From the NCBI GenBank assembly GCA_003550325.1, contig QKWP01000270.1, positions 35,216 through 99,215 on the forward strand: DNA of 64,000 nucleotides, given 5' to 3'. The translations under genes and the position numbers were made by a program. Positions 24,137 to 36,150 of this stretch are shown here, in pieces. Under the pieces are notes generated by a model that worked only from the letters and a program-made list of their open reading frames with translations, had not been told where the DNA came from and ran no database searches. Position 1 is the stretch's first letter; every line of letters begins with the position of its first letter. Source of the stretch: Gigaspora rosea. Lineage: Eukaryota > Glomeromycota > Glomeromycetes > Diversisporales > Gigasporaceae.

Positions 24137-24883
24137 CTTGGCAAGCTAAATTGTATGAAACTATTAGCTTCAGAAAAAGCAAATATGCTTGAAACTTTTA
24201 TGAGAGGCAGTGAATAAACCACTTGTGGCTACATTTATCATTTGTTTTAAATGGTCAGATTCATTCTATAAAAAATGTTTGGTAAAAGATTTTAATATTT
24301 TATATAATATTAATAAAGTAATTTGAAAAAAATTAAAAGCAAATTTTACCGGGTTGTGTTGAGAATAAAAGTAAAGGAAAAGGTTCCCTACAGAGATAAT
24401 GAAAAATGGTATAATTTGATTTCTATAACTGCCAAATATATCACTTTTCTGCTGAAAGCCATAAATATCATCTAAATCATTCGTTAAACCTTTGGAGAAA
24501 GTAGTGATACGTTTATTCTTGATCATATTATTTAAATCTGATGTTATGCCTGGGACTGTAGTATAATTAGCTAGTTTCTGATTTGTTTTATCTACACGGA
24601 CAACGACTTGAATATAATTAGAAACAGGTTGATAGGTAACTATAGATAAAAGTTCTCTTCGTACTGGTAATTTATCAGAAATCTCTTGTAATAGAGAATT
24701 AAAGGATCCTTCTTTATTGGCATCAGGGAAATTGTTAAAATTTACTGTTGCATCCGTAGTGAGACGAGCCAAAAAAAATAGCAGCTTCCTCTATACAAAG
24801 AAGAATAAGAATTTAATGCTTAGAAATTCCAACTTTATGAGAAATTCTATGTTAAATAATCACTGAAGGACGGTGTTTAATAT
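24137..24883 (-). pseudogene. Fragment of the receptor-like membrane protein family (exons 5-7 equivalent)
   Basis: A truncated third member of the family at 38163 and 58128. Exon-like pieces follow the same order as exons 5-7 of the gene at 58128. They are a 21-base microexon (24863-24883, ATATTAAACACCGTCCTTCA plus G), the large exon 24350-24790 (ARLTTDATVNF, KLPVRRELLSI, FSKGLTNDLDDIYGFQQKSD) and the next exon 24137-24265 (SGLFTASHKSF). Acceptor and donor positions are conserved, but the microexon donor GGTAAT has become GTGATT. A T-run near 24773 has one extra base and the exon at 24137 lacks one, so frame is lost twice. Exons 1-4 and 8-9 equivalents are absent. Its 5' side is cut off near the foldback element at 25150. 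Confidence 0.85.
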
Positions 24884-25149
24884 CTAAAATTATATTTAAA
24901 AAATATTAATTGAATATATTAAAATAAAATAAGATATACATATACTTTAAACTTTTATTATACTAAAGTTTTTTTAATAAATTTGAAAAATTTTTTAACA
25001 AAGTTGATAAAATAGATTTAAAATTAAATTTTATATTTAGAAATTGTATAGCTAAAATTAATATTTAAGATTTTATTTAAAAAACTTTGCAAGCAAATTT
25101 GCTTGCAATACAATTTAAAAGATAATACATTATTAAAGGACATTAATAT

Positions 25150-25466
25150 GGGTTTGTATTATTCGCCAACAATCACTTCACCAATATAACATTTCACTGA
25201 CAAATACTCACCAACAAGTTCATTTTAACAACAGTTTGTTTTACTGAAGTTCATTTCACCAACAAGTATTTTTTCAAAAAGCTCCCTAACTTTAGCCCTA
25301 ATTCCACCTAATTCTATCCTGACCCTAATGAAAATAACCAGAATTACTTTGTCAGTAAAATGAGCTTTGGTGAAATAAACTGTCAGTAAAATGAACTTGT
25401 CAGTGAATATTTGTCAGTGAAATGTTATGTCAGTGAAGTAATTGTCAATTAATTGATTGCCACTGT
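25150..25466 (-). mobile_element. 317-base foldback element, CpG-decayed copy
   Basis: The arms carry repeated TTCAC(C/T)(G/A)ACAA motifs in inverted orientation. It is flanked by the perfect 8-bp direct repeat ATTAATAT (25142-25149 and 25467-25474). Read on the minus strand it aligns end to end with 57130-57446. Nearly every CpG of that copy is TG or CA here. The 8-bp duplication suggests a hAT-like mover. No coding capacity. Confidence 0.93.
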
Positions 25467-25486
25467 ATTAATATATTATACCACTA

Positions 25487-25765
25487 GTGTTCAACTCTAT
25501 ATGTATTTTGGTTAATCAAAATCATAAAATTTGTGTAATATGAAGATCAGGTATAACTTGAATTTTTTAAAAAAATGTTTTTTTCAAAAATCATTTATAT
25601 TAAAAATTCTGTCTAAGAAATTAATTTTCATATTCTAACAAAAATTTTTTGCAAAATTTTGGTATATACTAATACTCTAACCAACAAACTCTAACCCTAA
25701 CCCTAATAGCAAAAAAAATTTTTGCTTATTATAATTTGTGTTTACTAGTGTTGAACATCATAATA
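25487..25765. repeat. MITE-like element with telomere-like core
   Basis: Bounded by ACTAGTGTTCAAC and ACTAGTGTTGAAC. The core (TTGCAAAATTTTGGTATATAC followed by CTAACCCTAACCCTAATAG) is shared in order with 165-482 and 28778-29042, although the ends differ. Target duplication is unclear. Confidence 0.55.
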
Positions 25766-26987
25766 TGACATATATATATTTGTTATTAAATACTAAAAAT
25801 AGAAAATTTTGTATAACTATAATAGAAATAGCAAAATACTATAGTAGAAATAGGCATTTCTTTAATTAATTAAAAGTATAAAAAATGCTTACTTCAGAAG
25901 AATAATAAAATATATAAAAGTTTTAAACTATAATATCAAGTTCTTTTGATGCTATACTAGTTAATTTTAATATTTTTCTTAAATGCAATATTATATATTT
26001 AATGATAATTTTATAAAATTATAAACTTATTTTTTATTGCTTTGTGCTACTAACCTATTTATTAATAGTAATATCTTTAGAATTATAAAGAAATTATTAA
26101 AAGAAATTAATAAAGTAAGCTTTTAGAAAGCAAATTACCAATATTTGAGCTTATTTGGTAAATTAAAACATCTAAATATACCTTTCATCTAATTTCTGAA
26201 TTACTTTACTAATTATTAAATTAATTTAATTGTTGTAGAGCTAAAGATATATTTTCTAAATTTTTATATCATAACCTCTACAAATTCATATTTATAGTTG
26301 CAAATCCATTTTTGTAATAGTGAATCATTACTTTAATAATTTTATTAGATGTAATAATATTAGCAAAAACTAGCTAACAATAATAAAAGTTCACTATGCT
26401 GAGTTTTATAGTGCTAACAAAATTGATACATAATATATTTTACCAAAGTGCTGCTATTATTACTATATTAACTACTATTATTATTAATGCTACAAAATAG
26501 TTATAGTACTAGTTAATAGAATAAAAAATTATACTTAAAGAAATTTTAATTCAAATATAAACTTTTAGAAAATTTTAAACATTTGACCAAAATTTAAGTT
26601 TTCTGACTATTATTTGAAATTTTAAAGAAATTTGGCCAGATTCTAAATTTCTCAAACAAATCTTTAAAATTTTAAAAAAAGATTTTCTAGAAAAAAGAAC
26701 CAATTCAAGAATCTTTAATAAAGCCCAAAAAATATTAAAATATTCAAAGGACAATATAATTGTGAATCCTATGTACAAAGAAAGATGCTTCAATAGTAAA
26801 TCAGTTATTTACATTATTCATATAACTAAACAAAGGAATTATTAAAATTTATTTTTGTTTATTTATTTCAGTCTATGCTTTACTTTTCTGTGAGATTGTT
26901 CTTTAAAGACTAACATTTTTATTGTTTACATACATGAACTAATTTTAGAACTTGATACTATTTTAGTCTCGTATAATAATAATATTC
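25766..26987. other. AT-rich intergenic region
   Basis: No gene supported. The 72-codon open frame at 26575-26793 (minus) is a low-complexity Phe/Leu/Ile product with no upstream signals. Short A+T inverted repeats are frequent. Confidence 0.5.
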
Positions 26988-27280
26988 AAAAAAGGTGAAC
27001 GTTTAAAGCGTTGTTCATTATATGTTTTTGACTATTTAGTTAAAGATAGGGTAAGGGTTAGTTCGGGGTTAGGGTTAAGGCATGTTTTATAGGTAAAATC
27101 ACCTTCCCGACATTTTTTATTAGTGCATCAATATAGGTTTAGGCATTAGTTTTCTTGTATTCTTCGTTTTCTCACTTTTTTCTTCTTTTTTTCTTCGTCG
27201 TGCTGATCCGTGTCGATCAAAACAATTTGATTGGCCTTATATCACGTGATTGCACAATGCTTTAAACGACCCCCAAAAAA
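26988..27280. repeat. Inverted-repeat element with telomere-like core
   Basis: The left end AAAAAAGGTGAACGTTTAAA and right end CTTTAAACGACCCCCAAAAA form imperfect inverted repeats centred on GTTTAAAGC(G/A)TTGT. The interior has GGGTAAGGGTTAGTTCGGGG then GTTAGGGTTAAGG. No coding frame. Confidence 0.6.
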
Positions 27281-27888
27281 GGAATTGAAGAAATGAAGTC
27301 ACTAAGTCTTATAATGGGTAGCAAAAAAAATCTGCATTTTATAATTAACGTATAAATTGTACTACATATTTTTTTAAATGCCTGATAGAAACAAAACACT
27401 TGCACCTAAATTAATAATTTCATAACAAGAAAAATAGTTCAATAACCAAATTACTTTGATATATCAAACTATATCATTATGATGCCATAACAAACCACAT
27501 AATTCCAAATAATTCCAACTTAATAACTATTGTTTTTTTGTAATACAAGCCAATATCGAAAAAGGTTAGATTTATGTTGAAATTTATGATTTTAAGTCAG
27601 GAAATAGATTAGTATAAAATAAATTCGTTTTAAAAACTCTAATTTAATAGAAAAATTTAAAATTGATCTACATGCCTAGTAATATACTACTGGCATTTAT
27701 ATTATCTTAGATTTGGGCATAGGTTAAACATTAGGAATACCTACAGAGGAGATCCCTGAACTAAAGGATATTCTCATTCTCATGCCTATAGGCATGCCAA
27801 AATTAAAAGATGAATAGTTTCAAGAATAAAGAACTCAATGATATCTTCATAATAATTATATCACATTATTATATCAAATATTATACTA
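27281..27888. other. AT-rich spacer
   Basis: Nothing recognisable: no open frame above background and no clear repeat border. Confidence 0.4.
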
Positions 27889-28469
27889 TGAGTCATCTCA
27901 TTAATGGTGATACAAAAAATTAATACTTTAAAGTTTCTATATAATTAAGTTTTGATTTTAAAGAATTAAAATTTTAAAAAATATATATATAATATATAAG
28001 CATATATATAATCTATTTATAAAAAAAAATTTTATAAAATATTGGTTTAATATTTTTAAAAAAATTTTAAAGTTGCTTAATTTTAAAATGAAAAAATTAA
28101 AAAAATTAAAATTTTTAGTATTTTTAAAATTTATTTAATTAGAATCAAGTATATTTTTGTGCTATTACGCAAGTGATTTGGTATAGCTATTAAGAATAAA
28201 TTTGCAAAATTTCATATAAGATTATTATGTAAAAAAAAGTTAGAGTATAATTTATAATGCTAATTTAAACTAATTTACTAATATAAAAATAACTATTTTA
28301 TATAGTAAAAATAATGCTTATTTTAGATTAAAAAAGTTAAAAATCTATATATTTTTAAATTTTAAGAATTTTATATGCATATAAATATGAAAAATAATCC
28401 TTTAAATTCTAATTTTAAACTGATATCAACTAAAAATTTATTAATTATAAATTTTAATAATTTGTCATA

Positions 28470-28590
28470 TGCTGTATTTGCGCGTAATAACACGCAGGGG
28501 TGAAATTACGAATTTCGACCTAAATTAAGCTTAATTCGGGCCAAGGCTTGAAATAACGCCCTGGCCCGCTATTACGCGCAAATACAGTAT
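28470..28590. repeat. 121-base palindromic MITE
   Basis: The ends CTGTATTTGCGCGTAATA are inverted and perfect on both sides. The centre is AAATTAAGCTTAATT. A diverged relative lies at 32334-32455, with the same AATTAAGCTTAATTTAG core. Confidence 0.85.
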
Positions 28591-28777
28591 GTATATATTA
28601 TAATAAAAATTAGTATTTTTATTTTATTTACTAGTTTTTAGCCTATAAACTATGTTAATAAAAACTCTTTTAAATTTTATAAAAATTTTATTATATATAC
28701 AAAATATAATCTGATTTATTTTTTTTTATATAAAAAAATATAGTTTGTATAATAAAAAAAGACAATTACTATTTGTA

Positions 28778-29042
28778 CACGGGGTGTTTGAACACGGGGT
28801 GCATAAAACCAGCCAATATCCCAAAATTTCGATTATGAAATCTCTTTTTGGCTTCTAACAAAAAAATTCCTTGCGAAATTTTGGTATAAACTATACCTCA
28901 CCCCAATCCCAAATTCACCCTTACCCTAACCATAAGAAAGGACTTAATTTTTCGTTCGTAGAAATTGTTTTGATTGGTATGTTACACAAATTTGCAATCA
29001 CAGAATTAATAAAATTAATACCTGTGTACCATACACCCCGTG
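28778..29042. mobile_element. TA-flanked MITE (Tc1/mariner-like) with telomere-like core
   Basis: The ends CACGGGGTGTTTGAACACGG and CACGGGGTGTATGGTACACA (reverse complement of the right end) are inverted repeats, flanked by TA on both sides. The core has ATTTTGGTATAAAC and CACCCTTACCCTAACCATAA, shared with 165-482 and 25487-25765. Confidence 0.75.
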
Positions 29043-29237
29043 TATAATTAGTAAAAATCATAAAAAAAAGTTTAAATTTATAAATATAAAAACTATCTAT
29101 TATTTTGTAAATGTATAAATTAATAATAAAAAATATTTAATTTATATACAATAAATTTATATTTGTAGCTTGATATTATAATATATGCTTTTCTAAAATA
29201 TATATTTAAAATAAGAATAATTAAACAAAATGTTATT

Positions 29238-29523
29238 GGCCGGAGCGTAGCGACGGACCCTAAGTTTCTATGTGAAGTGATACAAAAATTACCTTCCTGA
29301 TGTGCTTCAATTGTAAAAATCTTGACAAATTTTACTTTTTTGATATACTTGCATATATATGATGTAAATCTTATCAGAAATGGAATTTGGATATTTTTTG
29401 TCTGTCCCCACGCGTGTCTATATTTGTGCTTTTAATGTTACCAACATATGCATATTAACGCGTTTGTGTAATATGATGAACATCATATGATGAGCTCCGG
29501 ACATATAATGCTACGCATTAGCC
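29238..29523 (+). repeat. Dispersed GCGTAGCG-type repeat, copy 1
   Basis: Begins GGCCGGAGCGTAGCGACGGA and ends GCTACGCATTAGCC. In order, it shares CCTAAGTTTCTATG, TTTTTTGTCTGTCC, ACGCGTTTGTGTAAT and the terminal CTCCGGA-ATGC(T)ACGCATT with the reverse complement of 44102-44407. Confidence 0.75.
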
Positions 29524-29592
29524 TAGTTTATAAATATTTTTAACTTAATATATTAATATATGTTGTATCACCGTTAATGAGACAACCTATAT

Positions 29593-30645
29593 ATAGTATA
29601 TATTCTTTTTTTTTTTTCTGTATTATAAGGGACATGGAGAAAAAATCTGGGGTGTCGGGACTGACTGCTTGTTAAAATCGTCTCATTGAGACGAACATTT
29701 TGGTAGCAAATGGTAATGTTCTAAATATAGTCACGAAACCTATTTCTAAAAAACCATTTTTAATAAAGGTTAGTTTGATATTTGATCATTAAATCTTCAA
29801 GTGTTTATGTGAAAGAATAAACCAAAATTTTACTTTATAAGTGTGAAATATAAATATAATTTTCTATAAATATTCTCCAGATTATGATAAGAATGTGTAA
29901 TGTTACTATTAACGAAATAACACTTCAATTTGTGAACGTATTTTTTTTTTTGGTCTGTTCAATAGTCTCAGTACATTAATCGAGAGGTCGCATGATATTT
30001 GTATTAGTCCAGGAATAGTCTTGTAATTCCAATTACGGAAGTTGGAGTAAATTTTTGAAATTTATAATTTAATTAATATTACAGTTAAAGCGATATTTGC
30101 TTTGTTTTGTTTTGTCGGGCTGATTAGTTAAAATTTTTAAATATCTTAATATGCAGTAACTGCATGGTTCGATCGTTATAAAGTTATTATGCAGTTATTG
30201 CTATTGCGTATTAAGTTTCTGTATAGTTAATTGATATTATAAAAAAACAAAGCGGTTATCTGAATATCTACTTCAAATGATGGGAATAAAAATCGAACTT
30301 AGAATTTGGAATTGAAATGGAAAAATAAATGGCAAGAAAGATTTTTAATTTATGCATGCAAGTAATGCTCTATACTTATTACCAAAATTGATCATTGACT
30401 TCAAATGCTCTCGTACGTACGTAAACGTACATGCATATACTGTACATTTGTTATTTAACAATGCAAATTTGTATGTATGAATGAGTATTCGGACCTAACC
30501 GTTCCGATTGCTGATGATAATTAAGTCAACTTTCATCGGAATAGGGATTCTAATTAAAGAGCAAACCTCTAAATGTAAGTTCATACTTTGGAACAAGTTT
30601 TTTTTATTATTGCATGTGGTTAACAGTTTTAGTTTGTACAAATAG
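29593..30645. other. AT-rich intergenic region
   Basis: No gene supported. The minus open frame at 30495-30746 overlaps the end of the next element and looks random. Confidence 0.45.
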
Positions 30646-30899
30646 TACCGTACAGCGCTGCATATAGTAACCCGGGTATTTTTCAAGAAAGCCGGTCTAG
30701 ATTGAATAATATTCCCCAAACATTGGGAGATGGGAGGATAATACAAATAATCGTTACTGATTTATATATACTTTGTAATTAGACATATCAAACCCAATGA
30801 AAAGATCGTACTATTGATTATGAAAGTTGACTACAAATCGTTTGCCAAAAAAAGGGTGATACTACTCCAGAGGGGTACTATATGCAGCGCTGTACGGTA
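30646..30899. repeat. 254-base inverted-repeat element
   Basis: The ends TACCGTACAGCGCTGCATAT are inverted repeats continuing into AGTA(A)CCC. No open frame of note. Target duplication not clear. Confidence 0.8.
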
Positions 30900-31746
30900 T
30901 TTAGGGAAATCTAGAAAACATTCTCTTGATATTAACGTTAAGAATTTAAACTTTAGTTAACTATAGGTTACGATTAGTGAAATTCTTCATCGACAGTTAT
31001 TATTAATACTTTCAAGGTTTCGATATGTTTAGTCTGTCTTTTTTTTTCACCTCTTCCATTCTTTTTCATAAATCTACGATTTTACGGAAGGTCGCGAACT
31101 CCGCAAACTCTCTATTAGGAAAATTCGTTCAATCCATAAATAAGTGCAACCGGCTTTACCGTTACATTCAACCGATTTTTAGTAGACTATTATGGCTTAT
31201 GCTGTAACTAGCTACAGCATAAATCTTAATAGCTTCCACTGCATTTCTAATTGCAAGTCCTAAGTATGGCATTCTGTGATACTTAAATACTTTGTCTTTA
31301 TGATCTAACCATATGTCATCGAAATTAAATTTAAGTAACTTGATTCGAAAATAAATGAAAATTTTTAAATTTCCAAAATCAGCAAATGAAATGAGTTAAT
31401 AATGGAAGTTAAGGTTTTATTTAGTATATGTATACTTATTTACCAAAGAATGTTTATCAAAAAATGCTAATTTTATCACTGGATACGATTATTTCTGTAT
31501 TTAAATTTCTGATTCGGAATATTAAAACCTCCAATATATTATATAATATTTTAAAGCACAAATCTAATTACTAGATATATCGAAATTAAAGACTATCTGA
31601 TCAGCCAAATTGCTAAATTTATCAAAGACAATAATGACTAATTACTAAACTTATCGAAAGGCGATGATCTAACTAAAAATTCTCTAGAACTGTAACGATA
31701 AACAAATTTATTCATTATGTACTACATACCAATTTTGAACAGACTA

Positions 31747-31830
31747 TCTGTTTGATAAATAGATTTTCTGTTTAATAAATAGATTTTCTGTTTGATAAAT
31801 AAATTTTCTGTTTGATAGATTTTCTAAATT
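31747..31830 (+). repeat. 24-base tandem array
   Basis: Three to four units of CTGTTTGATAAATAGATTTT with small changes. Confidence 0.85.
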
Positions 31831-32333
31831 TATTTACTGTTTTTAAAAATTTGATTTGACCCCAAATTCTAAAAAGGGGTTCCATTAAATATGACACCCC
31901 ATAATTGTGTAGTTACCCTTTTATATTAGTGCCTTTAATCGTTTTATATGTTGATCAAACTATTGTATTAACTATATAACTATATAAGTACTTTATAATA
32001 CATATATCTTATACTATATTATAAATATTAGTTATTTGGCAAGCTTATATTACGTATTATGCACAATACTGCCTTGTTAATATACATTAGTCGCAGCACA
32101 CTTTTGTCACGGCAGATTCTCAATTTTGATTACTAACAGCTGTGATCGGCAAATTTTGGCCGGGAATTAACGATTTAAATTTTTCATTCCAAATATAGAA
32201 ATTTTTGAGAAATAAGTCCGTACTATGGTAAAATTAACTTAGGACCAGTTTTCACTTAATGAACGCCTGTATTTTCGTTAATAAAACTTTGAGTAATTTT
32301 GAGTAATTTTGGTACAATTATGTCAAGCTACCG

Positions 32334-32455
32334 TAAAAACCACGAAATAACGACAATTGGTGGTATTTCGAGGTTCGGTCTTAATTAAGCTTAATTTAGA
32401 CCGAAATTTGTAATTTCACACCTGCAAGTTATTATGTAGTGTTCCGCACGAAATA
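32334..32455. repeat. Diverged relative of the 28470 MITE
   Basis: Shares GGTATTTCGAGG-type left half, AATTAAGCTTAATTTAG centre and GTAATTTCACACCTGC with the reverse complement of 28470-28590. The ends have decayed (TTATTATGTAGTG). Confidence 0.6.
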
Positions 32456-33347
32456 TATGAATTCAAGATAAGATCTGATCCAGAAATATCCGGATCCGAA
32501 TCGTTCATAGAATTACAATTTAAATTCTGGGACATCAAAAAAATTAGCCGGTCAATCCGATTACTGTAAATTGCCATATACAAGATCTTCCAGAAAGATA
32601 TACATATTTTTAAAATTTTCCCATGTACATAGGTACTGTACGTACTAGACACGGGTCTATTATTGGTTTTAAAATTGGTAATATGTAACGGCCCGGGTCT
32701 TGTATATGGCACATTTTACGGTAAGTTGGTTTCGGCATGATTGGTATATGAAATATATATATATATATTATAATACTTATTCTACAGATACTTTAGGGTT
32801 TCACGTATTAAAGGGCTCATTTTTACATATAAACAATTTTGAGCATATAGAATTTAAATGATCTATAAATAAAAATTCATATAAAATTTTCTATTCAAAA
32901 GTTTCGTTTTTTTGATATACAAACCTGTTTCAAATCATGTTTTTTATCAGCGCATGTACGGATCTTTTAATACAATATCAAATATCTGAATACAGATTAT
33001 CTTTCTTTATGTCTGTTATCCGTGTAGGATCAGATTTAAAGTGAATGTAATGTCGTGCTTGAAGTTGCTACCCTATGAGAAATTACAGCACGGAATAATA
33101 CTGAAATACACGGAAAAGTTTGAATACGTGACCACACAAACCTGCACGTAAATATACACGGGACAATGCACGGGAAAGCAAGTTCATGGCAAGTAAAAGG
33201 GCGCGGATTCCGTGCAACGCTGCACGTACATACGTGCAATTTTATGTGTTTTCTAGTGCATTGTCTCGTGCATATTTACGTGCAGGTAACATATAATAGC
33301 ATATGTCCATGCATATATACATAATAACATATATCGTATATGCATTA

Positions 33348-33475
33348 TTTTATTTACTAAATTTTATTATTTTATTAACTAAATTTTATAAGTTTTATTA
33401 ACTAAATTTTGTATTTTATTAAATAACTTAATTATTTAATTATTTTATTAATTAAATTTTATAATACAAATAGTT
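33348..33475. repeat. AT tandem array
   Basis: Repeated ATTTTATTAACTAAATTTTA units of about 22-25 bases. Confidence 0.7.
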
Positions 33476-34084
33476 TAATTTAATAATTTACATGCGAATA
33501 AGAAAATACTTCTAATTACTAAAACTACCGACTTTAAAAATAACCCAGCAACTAATAATATCAAAAAAAAAACAAATTAATAGTACCAAAATGAAAGGTT
33601 TAAAAAAAAAAAGTGAAATGACTACTCTAGAAATAACTCCAATAGGGACAACTCCGATTGTGGCAACTCCAATGGCAGTAACTCAAGGGAGAGGCTAAAA
33701 TGCAATAGATAAAAAATAAAAGAAAAAAATAATAGTAAAAAAAAAAATAAAGCTGCGATAACACCAAAAATGCTGAAAAACATACACCAAAAATGATAGT
33801 GATTCCAAAAGAGTAGCTTCCTAGGCAATAACTCTAAAGGATGGTTTAAACAATGACAATAACTAAAAAAAATTATATAAAAATTAATGAGTTGTAAAAA
33901 AAAAAATTATAAAAAAAATATAAGATGATAAAAATGATAAGAGTAAACAAAAAAAAAAAAAATATTTATTTGCTTACAAATCAAATGTAATTTGTGCGCG
34001 TCAATGCACGGAAATTATTATTGATAAGTGCAAAAAAAAAAAAAAAAAAAAAAACAACAAAATAAATGTTTTTGTGCGCGTCAA

Positions 34085-34335
34085 TGCACGGAATTTATAA
34101 TCATTAAGAATCTTAACGATCATCACGTTAATGCACGGAATTATGATCGTTAAGGATCTTATTGATCATCATGTTAGTACATGAAATTATGATCGTTAAG
34201 GATCTTAACAATTGTGACAATTGTGATATCATGCACAAAAATTATGATCGTTAAGAATCTTAACGATTGTGCACGTTAGTGCACGAAATTTATGATCGTT
34301 AAGAATCTTAACGATTGTCACGTTAGTGCACGTAA
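34085..34335 (+). repeat. About 47-base tandem array
   Basis: Five units pair ATTATGATCGTTAAGAATCT with TAACGAT(T/C) and CACGTTAGTGCACG. Each unit contains the inverted repeat TTAAGATTCTTAA or a variant, so the array is a string of small hairpins. Confidence 0.85.
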
Positions 34336-34550
34336 ATTATGTGATCATTAATATTAATACACGTCAATAAATGGTTATAATACTATGTACGATAGTGCAC
34401 GGATTTCAATATTTCGTGTGATAACGTGTATTAAATTTTTTGGATGATCAGTTTCCGTGCAGTTTCCGTGCAGTGATTATGAAACCCGTGCTTACCCGCA
34501 TACAATTTCGTATTTTTACATGCATTCCCGTGTATCGAGTTTTCATAGGG

Positions 34551-35936
34551 CTAATTTGGGTATAAAGGTTGCACTTGTCTAAAATTACCACCAACACATG
34601 CAAGGTTCAGGGACTAAATTCAGTCAAATGCAACTCCAGGCACCAAAATTGGCAACTTCAAGCAATTTTCAACTTCAAGCATGACAATAAATCTGGATTG
34701 TCGAATTTACATATGTTTGAAATAATTTTGTTAATAATAAATTACTTATGAATTTTGTTCCAAAAAATGAACTTTTTTTAGAGAAATGCTGCATTTAAAA
34801 AGATTGCATTTAAGGAGCCTATAGAGTTCCATTTGAAGTTCTAAAGTATTAAGCATGCCATATTTCAATAAACAATGTTCCCAAACTTTGGGACGTCCAA
34901 ATAGTTTAAGTAACATTATGAAGCTGACTTAATTCTCATAATCAATCAGATCAGAAAGTCAATTCATATAATTATATATGTATTTCACAAAAGACAAATG
35001 TATATACATGTGTTTAAATACGTGCGTACGGCGTACATTTAATTGTGCGAATACACCTGGGGCGTCACTTTTATTCATGGTACTCAACAAACACTCAATA
35101 TCTATAAGGCTACGTTCCTAAATGGTTGTATATCATTTCCTTTTATGAATAGCAGTTCCTTATTAAGGTGTTTGACGAAAATATTTTTGAATTGACGAAA
35201 GGTTTCGTCAAATGACGATCCTGACGAAACTGTTGACGATTGACGAACCATTGACGAAACTACTATTTGTTATAAAAAAAAAACAAAAAATTACACTATA
35301 AAAGATAATATATAGCTTTGTTTATTATCTTTTTAAACTTTTATGACATGTTTCTTTAAGTGCTAAAGTTAATATATTTTCTTTTTGCATCGGTAGATTT
35401 TTTCTACATATTGTCGCCATTATAAAAGCCACGGATACGATTTGGCAAAACTCGATACCAAAAAAAATTCGATAGAGCACCTTCAAATCTAGAAACTGTC
35501 AAAGTAATTCGGTAATCCGCGAAGTAATTCGGAAGTAACGTTTAAATTTAGCCTATAGGTGCAATAAATCAATAAACTATGCAATTTGTCGTGAGAGGGG
35601 TTAAAGCGAAGTAGTGGCACTGTACCTGTATAACGATTATTCAATAAAATTAAAGAGCAGTTTGATATTAGAGCGAGCATTAAAAGTTGTTTACGATTAT
35701 TATGATTATTACTATTATTTTACTAGTATTCTAGTATAGGTTTAAATAATTTTGTATTTTTTTGATTCGTTTCTTTTTTGATTCGTAAAATAGTAGTATA
35801 GTATTAGGATTTTTTTAATAAATTTTTTGTTTATCAGAATTTTGTTTGCAATAAGATTATAGATTTAGGCTTGAAATTATTGATATTTTATGGTAATGGC
35901 TTCTGCTAGCATTAATTTAGTTACAGATATAATTAG
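34551..35936. other. AT-rich intergenic region
   Basis: No gene supported. Contains a TGACGAAA motif cluster (35168-35270). Short open frames at 34569-34751 and 35489-35680 look random. Confidence 0.5.
35168..35270. repeat. TGACGAAA motif cluster
   Basis: About seven occurrences of TGACGA in roughly 100 bases, with one inverted pair GACGAAAGGTTTCGTC. Not enough to define an element. Confidence 0.6.
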
Positions 35937-36150
35937 GCCAGACCAAGTTGATTATGTGTTTTACATGATCCCCCCTCATAGTAAAAAAATTTTTGATAAA
36001 TATACATAGGACTACGGGACATTTCGGAAAATTTTTATATGGTCACGGAAAAATTCGGAATTTTTTTTTAAAATTTTACTAAGTGAACAACCCCCTCCCC
36101 TGGAGGGGAGAGGTGAGGTAATGTAAAACACATAATCAACTTGGTCTGGC
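35937..36150. mobile_element. 214-base MITE with 30-base perfect inverted ends
   Basis: The ends begin GCCAGACCAAGTTGATTATG and stay identical through 30 bases (GTGTTTTACAT). The interior has ACCCCCTCCCCTGGAGGGGA, a GC-rich hairpin. No target duplication recognised. Confidence 0.9.

Larger units (their letters stand above)
27889..29592. repeat. Composite AT-rich block bounded by inverted repeats
   Basis: TCTCATTAATGGTGATACAA at about 27896 and its inverted counterpart TTGTATCACCGTTAATGAGA near 29568 face each other 1.7 kb apart. Three smaller elements (28470-28590, 28778-29042, 29238-29523) sit inside. It may be a degenerate larger transposon used as a landing site. Confidence 0.45.
30900..33070. 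other. AT-rich intergenic region
   Basis: No gene supported. It holds a 24-base tandem array (31747-31830), a relative of the 28470 MITE (32334-32455) and a TATATA run at 32753-32768. The open frames at 31025-31207 and 32416-32712 have no recognisable product. Confidence 0.5.
33071..34550. repeat. About 1.5-kb composite element bounded by CCCTATGA inverted ends
   Basis: The left end is CCCTATGAGAAATTACAGCA and the reverse complement of the right end is CCCTATGAAAACTCGATACA. Both ends are followed by dense CACGG/GTGCA motifs. CTA flanks both sides and could be a 3-bp duplication. The interior is AT-rich with poly(A) runs and a tandem array at 34085-34335. Plus- and minus-strand short open frames (33036-33239, 33622-33828) are low complexity. 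Confidence 0.55.

Noticed and set aside
26575..26793. Small membrane protein gene
   Set aside because: Low-complexity Phe/Leu/Ile product in A/T runs, no homology, no splice or promoter signals.
33036..33239. Cys-rich small secreted protein
   Set aside because: Lies in the CACGG-rich terminal region of a composite element; Cys codons come from GTGCA/TGCAC motifs; no signal peptide.
34085..34335. CRISPR-like array
   Set aside because: Units are about 47 bases with no unique spacers and lie in eukaryotic DNA within a transposon-like block.
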